NCBI GenBank assembly: GCA_964006375.1
Contig: OZ023267.1
Coordinates: forward strand, 37,025,766-37,089,765
Length of the DNA: 64,000 nucleotides
Direction of reading: 5' to 3'
DNA from: Tillus elongatus
Taxonomy: Eukaryota; Arthropoda; Insecta; Coleoptera; Cleridae
Positions within the stretch are counted from its first letter, which is position 1, and every line of letters starts with the position of its first letter. The notes under the pieces were generated by a model, which did not search any database, was not told the DNA's origin, and saw only the letters and a list, made by a program, of their open reading frames with translations. Shown here piece after piece: positions 29,086-41,289 of the stretch. Made by a program: the position numbers and the translations under genes.

Positions 29086-29983
29086 ACCGATAACTCAAAA
29101 AATAATGGGCCGATTTTGATTAAATTTGGTGAATAAATTCCTTTTGCAAATGGCTTGGATAAGTTCGTTATCCAGGAAAATCTGCCCAGATTTTACCGGA
29201 AAATTTGCGTTTTCTTTCGAAAAAAAATTATATCTCCGGAATTAACAAAGTAAGGGCAAACAAATTTGGTACGCGGGTTTATATCCTTATAGGTAAGTTA
29301 CCTACCAAAATGTAGCTATGTAGGTCAGAAGACAAAAAAGTTATAGGCATTTAAAGAAAAATAAATTGGGGTTTTCCTCAAAACGTCAAAGTTGCGATTT
29401 AAAACGTCAAAATCGACAATATTTAGGCAAATAACTTGATCTAATACGGGCTATGGAAATCAAATGTCTCAAGAAGGATGTTTTACAAACCCTGAAGTCT
29501 TAGTTTCAGTCGTCATTGTCTTTCATTTTACTAAAATAGTCCCAGAAAATTCATTTCAAATAGATCCTTTCTCTGATGCTTTAGCAGTAGTCTTAGCTAT
29601 AGAGTTTATCGTATATCATTTTTGTCGAATTTTCGTAAAAAATCAATAAAGCTCAATATATCCGTTATTATACAAGATATGAAAAAAATTGTATATATTA
29701 ATTAAAGGGTGTCTTGAGCTACATCTTAAAAAATATTTCTACAATCACAGGGGTGTCGTTGGTGATAAAAAATTTTTTTTTAATCAAACACGCCCTATGT
29801 TATTGCATTTTTGCATTTTCCATCGAAATATAATACATCTTTGTAAGAAAAGAAATTCTGGATGCAGCAAGTGCGTTATGGTAGCGAATTTTGATCAAAT
29901 GCTTCATATTTGAATAGCCCAATTTGCTATTAACCTATAAGGTTGACCAAGAAACGAGTTTTTCCGGGAACACTTTTACTTTA

Positions 29984-30175
29984 CTTTTGGAAATTTGTGT
30001 ACATTTTCACACAATAAAGATATTTTTATGAAACATGGCACATTGTTTTTACTATATAGGTTATACTGCTAACCAAAATTGATGCCTGCTTTCTTAAAAA
30101 AAACACACACATATTTGTAATAAAAACATTTTAATGAAAATTCACTACCATAACGCACTTGCTGCGTCCAGAGTT
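29984..30175 (-). repeat. HTA-family terminal unit
   Basis: Continues from unit 2: ACACAATAAAGATATTTTTATG, a degenerate A-rich stretch, then ATGAAAATTCACTACC and ATAACGCACTTGCTGCGTCC at about 30148-30168, the inverted partner of the terminus at about 29862. Confidence 0.78.
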
Positions 30176-30880
30176 TTTTAAGACAGTGAAATCGACTGCG
30201 AAGTTATCTTTACCGCGCGTAAGATGCCTGTCAATGGTACTGTGCCTAGTGAAGTCTGATTCGTGGCACTTAACATATAAAAGACACTGCAAAATATAGA
30301 CACAAGGTATTGTAAGTGTCTGAAAGCTTCTAAAGTGGCCACGACAGTCACAATAAAAACCGACTTCTAATTATAAGAAACCCTGTATATTACGCGGTTA
30401 ATCAATGGGTACTTAAGATAATGCAATGTGGCATATTATTTTTCATTTCCTATAATCAACGAATCATGAGATATTAATCGAGGATTGAGCATCACATGGT
30501 CTGTCTGGGCAAAACTGTACAGAATCTAAATAACTGATTAATCATGACTAAACATCTCTAGTATTCCTTTGTAAAAATCAATTCTGAGAAATGAGAAAAA
30601 AAATATGGGTACAACGACATTGTAAACACCTTAACTCTTAAAACACTTGATATTTATTTTTATGTACATTGCTGGTGGATAACACCTGTCTAAAACGAAA
30701 AACCAGAACTGCGTTATTATATATATTTGTAAAGTCTAGATGGTCTACAAGATATATTTACAATAACAATAACAATAACAATAATATATTTGACAAGCGT
30801 GATACAAAATAAAATATATACACAATAAATGTACACAATGTATGTATGACATGTCAAAAACAATATAACTACAATATAGA
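30176..30880. other. Non-coding DNA with a short (AACAAT)n tract
   Basis: No gene or known element. AACAATAACAAT-type repeats lie at about 30760-30784. Confidence 0.45.
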
Positions 30881-31931
<1,051 letters not shown>

Positions 31932-31935
31932 AATG

Positions 31936-32124
31936 TATACCGTGTGTTCCGAAAAAAGGGCCTGCTTCCATATCTCTGGACATTTTTGTGGCATCGAATT
32001 GAAATTTACAGTGTTAAAATAAAATTTTCTGCTCCATCCAGTAAAGATAATGGGCACACCAGTCAGCTTGCGGTTTAACTGGAAGCCATCCTAACTTGGT
32101 TATTTTTAATGGAACACCCTGTAT
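31936..32124. mobile_element. Small MITE-like element
   Basis: ATACCGTGTGTTCCGAAAAA at the left is an imperfect mirror of TTTTTAATGGAACACCCTGTAT at the right. About 190 bases, no ORF, next to the (TA)n tract. Consistent with a mariner-type MITE; support is limited to the ends. Confidence 0.5.
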
Positions 32125-32369
32125 GTTGTTAGACATTTAAATACAGCATTTCATCCCAAATACACTCATATCAAGTTTCATGGGTTCATCTTAAACAACA
32201 AAGGAGATATTTGAAAAAAAATTCTAAATATAGGCCCCTATGCAAATTAACCAACAAACATATTTATACAATTTAAATTTGACAGTTCCAATATTTATTT
32301 GTGTGCACGTTATTGATGAATGTGATTATTTTATGATAGTTATAACTATAGTATTTTTTATGTAAATGA

Positions 32370-32825
32370 AATATGTTTACCTTGGAGGAGAAAATTGACA
32401 TGTATCATGTGTATTTATGATCGGGAAGAAATAGCTATCAAGCGTTGCGTTTGTATAGAGATCAATTTGGTGCAAGGCGACTTCCCAACAGAAGAATATT
32501 TAGCAAACTTGAACCGACTTTAAGGCGAACTGGATCCTTCGTGAAGGCGAAGCGCCAATATGAAATAAATAAACCCGACTTTGAACTAAATGTATTATTG
32601 TGTCTAGAAGAAAATCCTAGAACTTGGGTGAGAGAAATTTCATTTAATACTGGTATATCAGCGACCACTGTTCATCGTATTTTCAAAAAACATCATAAAA
32701 GAGCCTATAAAGATTCCCCAGTACAACAATTGCAAGAGCAAGATGGTCCTAGAAAACTGGAATTCTACAAATATTTATTACAAAGAACAATAGAATCCCT
32801 TGTTTTATACAAAAATCTTATGTAG
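32370..32825 (+). pseudogene. DD41D-type transposase, N-terminal fragment
   Basis: From ATG at about 32370: MFTLEEKIDMYHVYL, stop, SGRNSYQALRLYRDQFGARR, LPNRRIFSKLEPTLRRTGSF (DUF4817-like helix-turn-helix), then NPRTWVREISFNTGISATTV (second helix-turn-helix) and KRAYKDSPVQQLQEQDGPRK. It ends before the first catalytic Asp, where the HTA hairpin begins. One internal stop. It faces another fragment of the same type on the other strand. Confidence 0.75.
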
Positions 32826-32854
32826 AATTTTTTTGAAAATCCAAAAGTCATGAT

Positions 32855-32888
32855 CGCCTAGTGAATTTTTTAAGAAAATTCACTAAAA
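32855..32888. repeat. HTA-family hairpin remnant
   Basis: CTAGTGAATTTTTTAAG / AAAATTCACTAAAAC, preceded by a short degraded spacer (AAAAGTCATGATCGC). It sits between two opposed transposase fragments. Confidence 0.7.
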
Positions 32889-33350
32889 CAACGTAGTTCA
32901 AAAATCTCCATTTTGTTGAATAATCTGAATTGTTTGTTCACAAAATTCGTTTCTTCTATCAAAATCCTCTGCAAAAAGTTCTTGTAGATTCTGAACCTTA
33001 TAGGGAAGATACTTTTCCCGATGCAAAATCTGCTGTACAGAACGTCTGGAGATTACGTTCAATCTAGCAAGTTGCAATGCAGAAGTTTTTGGAGTTTCTT
33101 GTACAGCAAGCAATACATCCAGCATTTTTTCTTCCGAAGTAGCAGTTAAAGGGCGGCCGGTTTTGGCGCGATTTTTACGCTCTCTGTTTCAGCAAATTTG
33201 TGGTGAAATACGGTTACCTTGGGTGGGTGGTCAGGGTGAACCTCATTGAATAAACGACAAACGTCATTATAGGTCCTTTTATGATCACCATAACCGATCA
33301 TCATTAAAACTTCGATTCGTTCTTATTCACTTGCATGAGCCATATTACAA
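32889..33350 (-). pseudogene. DD41D-type transposase, N-terminal fragment (opposed)
   Basis: On - from about 33342: MAHASE, stop, ERIEVLMMIGYGDHKRTYND, VCRLFNEVHPDHPPKVTVF, then frameshift, AKTGRPLTATSEEKMLDVLL, LARLNVISRRSVQQIL (helix-turn-helix) and LFAEDFDRRNEFCEQTIQII. It stops just before the first catalytic Asp at an HTA hairpin. The sequence differs clearly from the + fragment, so this is not an inverted duplicate. Confidence 0.75.
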
Positions 33351-33488
33351 AAAGGTAACTTAAGTAAATTAACAAAAACACTGGTGTTTTTAATTTACAA
33401 GCCAAAACGCTTGCCACTGTGGAAGATCAGGCTAATAATTTTGACAAAACAAAAAGCAGTATCACCCCAAAACCACAAAAATAATAAC

Positions 33489-33550
33489 AGACAGTTATGC
33501 GCTAGATACGAATTTCGACAACGAAGTTGTCTTCATCAGTAGCTGTCGCT
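33489..33550 (-). ncRNA. Hammerhead-ribozyme-like motif in Penelope-like terminal repeat
   Basis: On -: CTACTGATGA, then stem GACAAC-TTC-GTTGTC (6 bp, perfect), then GAAA, TTCGTATC, then TAGCGC. The CTGATGA and GAAA boxes and the cleavage-type UC lie in hammerhead order. CTA before the first box can pair with TAG after the cleavage site, and GACAG further out can pair with CTGTC about 12 bases downstream as stem I. There is one extra A between CTGATGA and stem II compared with the minimal core. Hammerheads are known in Penelope-like terminal repeats; activity here is inference. Confidence 0.7.
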
Positions 33551-33609
33551 AAATTAACTGTATTGGCAAAATTATCCTATTTATATACCTAAAATATACA
33601 CCAAACATG

Positions 33610-33735
33610 ATGTAATCCCGATGATACAATACCGGATGATAAAATACCGGATGATACAACACCGTATGATGCAATATCAGATGCCTCAGTACCGGATGAT
33701 GTAACACCTGATGACGTAACACCAGGTGACGTAAT
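33610..33735. repeat. Short tandem repeats, 15-bp type (CCGGATGATACAAT)
   Basis: About eight degenerate units of (A)CCGGATGATACAAT next to the Penelope-like terminus; the inverted set is at about 34515-34645. Confidence 0.85.
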
Positions 33736-34480
33736 TCGGGGCTATTGTTGTGTCAGTGGATACTCCCAATCGGTTGTGTCGATGTTGAAAGCACCTATGG
33801 ATTATTTCAACAAGTGCTGAATTGACCGGACCCATGTCTGAATCCATCAAATTCTGTGGATTCACCTTGCGGATTTCCAAGCTTTCCAAAGCATCTAACT
33901 TGCGATAATCCGTGGTTGACGTCAACAAATCGCCTACCTTATGTCCCGAGTCAATCATATGTTGGGCAGCGCTACATTTTTGTGCTCTATTGAATCTAAA
34001 ATGAGCTATGTCCTCTTTAAGTCTTGTTGTTATCAATCTCCGCGTTTGCCCAATATAGATTATCTCGCAAATATTACAAGATATTTGATAAATGCCCTAT
34101 TTTCGTCGGGAGTCAATCAAGTATCCTTTAGCCCACCCAAAAGGTCCCTCAAAATTATCAACTTTATAAACAACTCCCAAGTCGTATCTTTGAATATTTT
34201 CTCTAACCCTTTTGTAAGAAAAGAGGTACAACAAACCTTTTGGGTGGCTCATCGGATTCAGGCTTCAATGTCGTAATGTTACTTATCGCCATTTTCCACC
34301 CATGCTTAGTAACTAATCTATACACAATGTCTGGAGAGAAACTGTTACAGATCGCAATATCTATAATTTTGTGCATCTATGAATTGTATCGCGTACTGCT
34401 TAAAGGAAAACTAAGTAACCTCCGCACCAGAAAGCTCAAACTCGAGATTTTGTGACCGAAAAGTTGATTTGAATCTGATG

Positions 34481-35085
34481 GTGTGAAGCCATTTGTAGAA
34501 GTTTCCTTCCTATAATGTCATCCGGTGTTACTTCATCCGGTACTGAGGCATCTGATATTGCATCATACGGTGTTGCATCATCCAGTATTCCATCATACGG
34601 TCTAGCATCCTCCGGTAATGCATCATCATCCGGTATTGCATCATAAATAGGATAATTTTGCCCATACAGTTAGTTTAGAGACAGCTACTGATGAAGACAA
34701 CTTCGTTGTAGAAATACGTATCTAGTGCATAACTCTCAGTTATTATTTTTGGGATGATTCTGCTTTTTGTTTCAGTTTCCAGCCACAGTGTCCAATCTCA
34801 TTCTCTTATCCAGTGGTTTTCCGGTCCACGAACTTCAATCGCTATTTCAAACTTGTGGGCAAGATTAAACTTACTCCTTTAGGTATAGGTTTTTTTAAAT
34901 TTTGTAAGAGTCGCTCTATCTTCCCGAAGCATATCAAGAACGCCGTCAGAGAGAATCAATCGCCTGATTGTAAAAAAGCGGTATGGGTCGGCAAGAGACA
35001 GCTTCTCAATTTAGACGTTATGTCTCTACACTCCAAACGCAGTAGGTTAGAGTTGGAAGCCTATGATCTTCATACGGCGATAGTA
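34481..35085 (+). pseudogene. Penelope-like element, 5' part in opposite orientation
   Basis: An inverted copy of the terminal region (ATCCGGTGTTACTTCATCC-type repeats, ATAGGATAATTTTGCCCATA and the hammerhead-like core) is followed by a + strand reading IGFFKFCKSRSIFPKHIKNA and WVGKRQLLNLDVMSLHSKRS. I take this as the N-terminal part of a Penelope-like protein, on the basis of the FxKxCxxxxxxP pattern (tentative). It ends where the LOA-like element begins at about 35086. With the - copy it forms a head-out inverted pair. Confidence 0.6.
34676..34736 (+). ncRNA. Hammerhead-ribozyme-like motif, second copy
   Basis: GAGACAGCTACTGATGA, then AGACAAC-TTC-GTTGTA, then GAAA, TACGTATC and TAGTGCATAACTCTC. 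All core boxes are present. The outermost base pair of stem II is lost (G against A), while GAGA/TCTC and CTA/TAG can form stem I. TACGTA in the stem III position is self-complementary, as in dimer-type hammerheads. Same extra A as the other copy. Confidence 0.65.
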
Positions 35086-36380
35086 GTTTTTTTCTCCCTT
35101 AGGGCTCGTCTGCGTCTTTGCCGCTCCGATAGCACAGCAGCCTTTGTCTTATTGTGCATGCCCTTTGTCTTTTCTACTCGACCCATTCCAAAATCACTGT
35201 GCCTCGAACTAATCTGCACAGTAATTGGTAGGGTGAAGTTTTATATTTCTCTGTCTCCGTCTAGGCTGTGCGTAGATCAGTTGTCTTTTGCGGTCCAGAG
35301 CTTTACACTCGCACAATATGTGCTGGGCTGATTCCCCCCCCCCTCGCCACAGAGTCTGCATGCCAGGTCTCTTTCGAACCGCCCCATTTTATGCCGGTGT
35401 TTCTTGACAGCCATGTGTCCCCTCGAGAGTCCTGTTATGTTCCTGAGCTGTCATCTGATAAGATTTAACAGCTCCAAAGCTCTGTTTGAACTGGGTTCCT
35501 CAATTACTGACTTCCCATGTCTGAGCCCTGGACAGTCTGCCCAGTACACCTTATGTTCCTTGCTGCACCATGACTTAACGGATCCCCTGGCAGTGCTCTT
35601 CGTCACGCCCAGGACCGGTTCGGGTCCCATAAATGGTTCTGCTGATCCTCTCTTCGCGAGACTGTCAGCTTCTTCATTGCCTTTGACCCTCCAGTGACCC
35701 GGCACCCAAATGGGGGTGACCTCATTCTGCACAGCCAGGTCGCTTGTCTCGTCTCGCCATTCACTTACCAGCCTGGAATTTACACGTGAGCTACTTAGGG
35801 CCTTAAGGGCTGCCTGGCTGTCTGTGGTTAGGAGGATCCGCTTGTTGGTGTATCCCCTCCTCTTGTTCTTTCGCACGCAGTGCAAGATGGCGTAGATTTC
35901 GGCCTGAAAAACCGTTGCATGACCTCCGAGGGAAATACCGTTACTTACCCTCGGACCTTCCGAATAAACGCCTGCCCCAGTCCCACACACCCCGCCGGAT
36001 CCGTCGGTGAACCAGACGAGCACGTCCCGTGGTAGGCCCGGCGTCTCCCCCCGCCATGCCTCGCGGTCGAGGATTTCCACTGTAAACTTGTTTTCCCTGC
36101 AGATTCGCGGGCTCGTGAAATCTGACCTCATTTCAATTAGCTCCTTCACGATCTCCTGAATTTTGCAGTGGCCCCTGCAGCCTCGGTTGGTCTTCAGTCT
36201 ACCATTGCAGGCTAGTCTGTATAGTCCTAGCCTGGCCTCCCCCATAATAACTAAGTGTATAGTGGAGGGATGGCAGATTCAGCAACACCTCCATGACGGC
36301 TGTTGGGGTTGAAGTCATGACCCCTGTGATGCCGAGGCAAGCCATCCTTTGGATCTTGCCTAGTTTTTGTTTGGGACTGG
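35086..36380 (-). pseudogene. LOA/I-type retrotransposon, 3' fragment (copy C)
   Basis: On -: the RT thumb end (KLGKIQRMACLGITGVMTST), a frameshift, MGEARLGLYRLACNGRLK, RNase H (WFTDGSGGVCGTGAGVYSE; ATVFQAEIYAILHC; LTTDSQAALKALSS; WVPGHWRVKGNEEADSLAKR) and the C-terminal Cys-rich tail to about 35330, then a 3'UTR ending in a short T run on + (A on -) near 35088. In the RNase H motif GHSGVKGN, the Ser-Gly is Trp-Arg here. 5'-truncated at 36380, exactly where a foldback element begins. Confidence 0.85.
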
Positions 36381-36977
36381 ACGTGTCGCCATCTCCTTGC
36401 GGAACCAAGTAGTATGTTGTCACGGCAGCTTCAAATAACACAGAATGTTAAAAAATAGGGACTGTATACAACCAACTAACAATTTAGTAAATTGTCAGCC
36501 CTGGCCCATTTCTTCCCCAATATAGTGACAAAGTATGTAAGGCTAGATATATTCTCACCCCAATTAGAACCGTAGACCGGTTTCGCTCTAATTAGAGCTC
36601 GTCTGTACGGCATACTAATTGCAGCGAAAATACAGCTATAAAGTAATACGGCTATGGTAGCCAGCCTCTCAAAACGAAGTTCTCACTTAGAGGCTGGCTA
36701 CCATAGCCGTATTACTTTATAGGTGTATTTTCGCTGCAATTACTATGCCGTATTGACGAGTTCTCATTAGAGCGAACCCGGTCTACGGTTCTAATTGTGG
36801 TGAGAATACATCTAGCCTTACATACGTTGTCCCTATATAGGGGAAGAAATGGGCCAGGACTGACAATTAACTAAATTGTTAGTTGGTTGTATACAGTCTC
36901 TATTTTTTAACATTCTGTGTTATTTGGAGCTGCCGTGATAAGATAGTACTTGGTTCCGCAACGAGATGGCGACACGT
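36381..36977. mobile_element. 597-bp foldback element, arms of about 288 bp
   Basis: ACGTGTCGCCATCTCCTTGC at the left and GCAACGAGATGGCGACACGT at the right. The arms run 36381-36668 and 36689-36977 with few mismatches, leaving a loop of only about 20 bases (CAAAACGAAGTTCTCACTT). No ORF, and no target-site duplication that I can define. It could be a palindromic foldback MITE or an inverted duplication; family unknown. Confidence 0.88.
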
Positions 36978-37561
36978 GTAAAAGCGTGTCTTACATCTCA
37001 CCTAGCATGATTCTAGTAAAACCCGATTTCAGAATTTCAAAGAGTTAGTTATTAACATTTCACTCTCATGATAAAATCGATTTTACGGTAAACTTAATAA
37101 ACAATACCACTTAACAGCAAACAAAAATTCTAAGATACTAGATCTCTCATCAACAATTGAACTAATATCAGCACATATTATAAGTAAGTATTGGAAAAGG
37201 GTTCTAATTTTAGCGCATTATAAATTCTCACATGACAATTATCTGTCGGTAATCAGGTAAAATGAGACTATTTTTAGAAATCACGAGACCTACATAAGAT
37301 TCAAAAATGATTAATACTTTTACTTTTCTCTAGAATCAAACAAAAACATAACACTTAAACATAACGTAACACCATTATTTGGCAATTTAGGGATTAACAG
37401 TCACATTACCAGTGAATGATATATTCTTACTACTTCTGTAATTATCTAGTATATCGTAAATAAGATACATTTCTTTGTTTTATGTGATCAAAAAGCTATA
37501 ATGTACTTATCAAAAATTATCTTGGTCAAATGCGTTTCACAGTTCTTGACATTATATACTT
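36978..37561. other. AT-rich non-coding DNA
   Basis: Nothing recognised between the foldback and the poly(A) end of LOA copy A. Confidence 0.45.
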
Positions 37562-37646
37562 TTTTTTTTGTTCCCTCAGGGCTCGTCCGCGGCCTTGCCG
37601 CCCCGATAGCACCGCAACCCTTGGTTGATTGTGCATACCCTTAGTC

Positions 37647-40600
37647 TTACTCCACCCATTCCAAGATCACTGTGCCTTGAACTAGTCTGCACAGCGATTG
37701 GTAGGGTGAAGTTTTATATTGCTCTGTCTCCGGTCTAGAGTGACCGTAGATCAGTTGTCTTTTCCGGTCCAGAGCTATACACGCACACAAGATGTGCTGG
37801 GCTGATTCCTCCCCCTCGCCGCAGAGTCTGCATGCGAGGTCCCCTTCGAACCGCCCCATTTTATGCAGGTGTTTCTTGACGGCCATGTGTCCCGTCAAGA
37901 GACCTGTTGTGTTTCTGAGCTGTCCTCTGCTAAGGTTTAGCAGCTCCACAGCTCTCTTTGAACTGGGTCCGTCAATTATTGACTTCCCATGTCTGAGTCC
38001 GCCCAGTACACCTTGTGTTGGTTTCTGACCCAGGACTTAATGGCTCCCCTGGCAGTGATCTTTGACACGCCCAGAGCCGGTTCTGGTCCCATAAATGGTT
38101 CTGCTGATCCTCTCTTCGCGAGACTGTCAGCTTCTTCATTGCCTTTAACCCCCGAGTGACCCGGCACCCAGATGAGGGTCACCTTATTCTGCCCAGCCAG
38201 GTCGCTCGTCTCGTCTCGGCACTCACTGACCAGCCAGGAATTTACCCGTGGGCTACTTAGTGCCTTAAGGGCTGCCTGGCTGTCTGTGGCTATGAGGATC
38301 CGCTTGTTGGTGTAGCCCCTCCTCTTGTTCTCCCGCACACAGTGCAGGATGGCGTACATCTCGGCCTGAAACACCGTTGCATGGGCTCCGAGGGAAATAC
38401 TATGACTTACCTTCGGTCCTTCCGAGTAAACACCTGCCCCCGTCCCACGCCCCCCGCCAGATCCGTCCTTTGACCAGACGAGCGCGTCCCGTGGTATGCC
38501 CGGCGTCTCCTCCTGCCATGCCTCGCGATCAGGGATTTCCACTGTAAAGTTGTTTTCCCTGCACATTCGCGGGCTCGCGAAGTCTGACCTCATTTCAAGC
38601 ATGGGCTCCTTCACGATCTCCTGAATTTTGCAGTGGCCCCTGAAGCCTGGGTTGATCTTCAGTCTACCATTGCAGGCTAGTCTGTATAGTCCTAGCCTGG
38701 CCTCTCCCATAATAGCTAAGTGTAGGGGGGGGGGGTAGATCCAGCAACACCTCCATGGCGGCTGTTGGGGTTGAAGACATGGCCCGTGTGATGCCTAGGC
38801 AAGCCATCCTTTGGATCTTGCCTAGTTTTTGTTTGGCACTGGATTGTGTCACCTTAGGCCACCAGACCAGTGCCGCATATGTTAACGATGGTCTGACCAC
38901 CCTTGTGTACAGCCAGTGGGCCATACTAGGTCTTAGTCCCCACGTTTTTCCATATAGCCGCCTAGTGACGGCTAAGGTCATGACTGCCTTACGCAGTATT
39001 TTTCCAATGTGACCATTCCAGGTTAGCTTAGAGTCCAATACGACCCCAAGATATTTTACCTCCCTGGCCATTGGAACGCTCCTACCGTATAGAGTGAGAG
39101 TTCTGTGGCTTTAACACTTCCTCCTCCTCGTAAACGGCACGACGGTTGCTTTCTCGGAGCTCACCCCGAGCCCTTGATCAACCGTCCACCCTTCCACCAC
39201 TTTCAGTGCAGTCTGCATACGCTCCCACACTGCCTGTGTGACCTTTCCTCGGACTATGATGACAATGTCGTCCGCATAGCCCTGTACCTCATACCCCCCT
39301 CCCGAGAGCCTCCCCAGCAGGCCGTCCACGACTAGACACCAGAGCAAGGGAGACAGAACGCTCCCCTGCGGACACCCCGCCGCGACCCCCGCCAGCAGAG
39401 TCCCTCCCGCCAGTGAGGTGAACACCGCCCTGTCCCTGAGCATGGAACCGATCCACCTGCAGCAGGTTTCCTCTATTCCACGCTCCCGGGCAGCTGCCAG
39501 AACCGATCCGAACGAGGTGTTGCTAAAGGCCCCCTCTATGTCTAGGAAGGCCCCCAGCGCCACCTCCTTGTTATCCAGCGTATTCTCCAGTTTCAGCACC
39601 AGTTGGTGCAGTGCTGTTTCTGTTGATAATCCTGCTCTGTATGCATATTGTCCGCAGTGTAGAGGATATGCTTCCAGTACACCACCCCTAATGTGCCGGT
39701 CGAGCGGTTTTTCCACTGTTTTCAGCAAGAGGGACATGAGACTTATTGGCCTCAGGGACTTTGCCTGGTCTGTTGGACGCCCAGGTTTAGGAATAAATAC
39801 AACCCTGGCCAGTCTCCATGCCCTCGGAATGTACCCCAGAGCCAGGCTGGCCCTCATAATGAGGGTAAGCACCGGCGCCAGTATATATATCCCCTGTTGG
39901 AGCATGATGGGCATTATTCCATCAAATCCCGGCGATTTGTATGGCTTAAAGCTGTTAATGGCCCATCTGATTTTGCTCCAGGTAACCACCTCTTTAGCGA
40001 CTTTCCAGTCTACTCTAGATGCCCGCCTATAAGGCGCCTCTATTGCTGAGTGTTCCCAGTCCAGAGGTGACTGGTTTATTATGTTACAGCCGGGAAAGTG
40101 CGTCTGGAGTAAAATTTCCATAGTTTCCTCCCCCGAGCTTGTAAAGCCTCCCGTGGGTGTTCTAAGGGAGCCTATGTTAGTCTGAGGGCCCTTAGACAGG
40201 ATCTTGTGTAGTCGAGCACTCTCGGACTTGTTTTCCACTTCTTCGCAGTGCCTCCTCCACGACTCCTTCTTGGCGTCCCTCAGTCTTTTGTTATAGGTCG
40301 ATAGGGCCTGTCTATATTCATCCCATGCTCCCGACCTTTTGGCCGCGTTAAACAGCTTACGAACCTGCGTCCTCCTTTGCCTGAAGTCCTCGTTCCACCA
40401 CGGGACGTTCCTGGTGGACACCCTCATTTTCAGGGGGCAATTGGCGTTATAGGCCGAGGTAATTGCGTCTCGCAATTGGACTGCTGCAATCTCGAGGTCT
40501 ATTGAATTTTTTATGGTACTCTTAACCCCACGCAGTTCCACAGCCAGGTCTGCCCTGTAGGCTTCCCAGTCCGCCTTGCGGGGGTCCCGGTACCATACCG

Positions 40601-41285
40601 CTTCTCTTTCGACTTTGGCGATTTCAAACCGGATGTATCTGTGGTCTGAGCTACTCACTTCCCCAGACACAGCCCAGCTTTTAACAAAGTCACCCAGAAA
40701 CTGTGTGGAAACTGTTAGATCTAAAACTTCCTCACGCCGTGTTATGACGAAGGTCGGTTTATTACCTCTATTCAATATGTCTAAATTAAATTTCATAAAG
40801 AATTGTAAAAGTGCCTCACCCCTAGAGTTTGTGTCCGAGCTACCCCACAACTCATGGTGCGCATTCGCATCCATGCCGATGATAGTCTGCCATCCACCTG
40901 CTCTGCTACCCACCATCAGCTGCTCCAATTCGTTGGGTGGAGGAGGGTCCGTGCTGTCCCCTGGCAGATAGGTTGACGCGACAGTAATGTCCCTCAGCCC
41001 ATCCGCTCCTCCACATCGGATTTTGATCGTTGCCAGGTCCCTGGAACAGAAATTCATTAGAAGGAGAAACTCTATCCCTTCCCTGACAAAAATGCAGGCC
41101 CTCGGGTTCTCGCGGGATCTGCTGTAGATGAGCTTTCCAGTAGCTCCGCCGAGTCCCTTGATCTCTCCTTTATAGGAGTACGGTTCCTGGATGAGGGCCA
41201 CATCCGTGTTCCTCAGAGCCATTAGTAGTCCGGCAGTGGCTGCCCTACTGTGTTGGAGGTTGACCTGAAGGAACCTAAGTCCCAT
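37647..41285 (-). pseudogene. LOA/I-type ORF2: endonuclease, RT, RNase H (copy A)
   Basis: The first 724 codons (41285-39111) are open. Endonuclease: FLQVNLQHSRAAT, LIQEPY, GMDANAHHELWG, SSDHRYIRFE (Asn, Glu, Asp and His of the exonuclease-phosphatase fold). RT: SPGFDGIMP, PGRPTDQAKSLRPISLMS, AFLDIEGAFSNTS, GCPQGSVLSPLLW, YADDIVII. A single in-frame TAA at 39111 (after FTRRRKC) interrupts; the same frame continues REVKYLGVVLDSKLTWNGH. A frameshift follows at an 11-G run (about 38725), then RNase H (SKDGSGGGRGTG, TVFQAEMYAILHC, ATDSQAALKAL), and a small deletion near 37995 before the Cys-rich tail ACRLCGEGEESAQHILCAC. Three lesions in total, so dead but fairly recent. Confidence 0.85.
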
Positions 41286-41289
41286 TAAC

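Larger units (their letters stand above)
33440..34480 (-). pseudogene. Penelope-like retroelement, 3' part (linker, GIY-YIG, terminal repeat)
   Basis: On -, about 34300-34120 reads PPKRFVVPLFLQKG and YDLGVVYKVDNFEG, the region between reverse transcriptase and endonuclease. At about 34110-34000 it reads GIYQISCNICEIIYIGQTRR, the GIY...YIG core with two Cys. The rest continues through KEDIAHFRFNRAQKCSAAQH (a CCHH-like Cys/His pair) to SALVEIIHRCF near 33780. Downstream are short 15-bp-type repeats (CCGGATGATACAAT at about 33610-33735), a hammerhead-like motif at 33489-33550, and an end near 33440. At least two stops or frameshifts. The RT domain is missing. Confidence 0.8.

Noticed and set aside
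34813..35331. 172-codon plus-strand ORF as one gene
   Set aside because: Only the part to about 35085 fits a Penelope-like N-terminus; the rest is antisense to LOA copy C.
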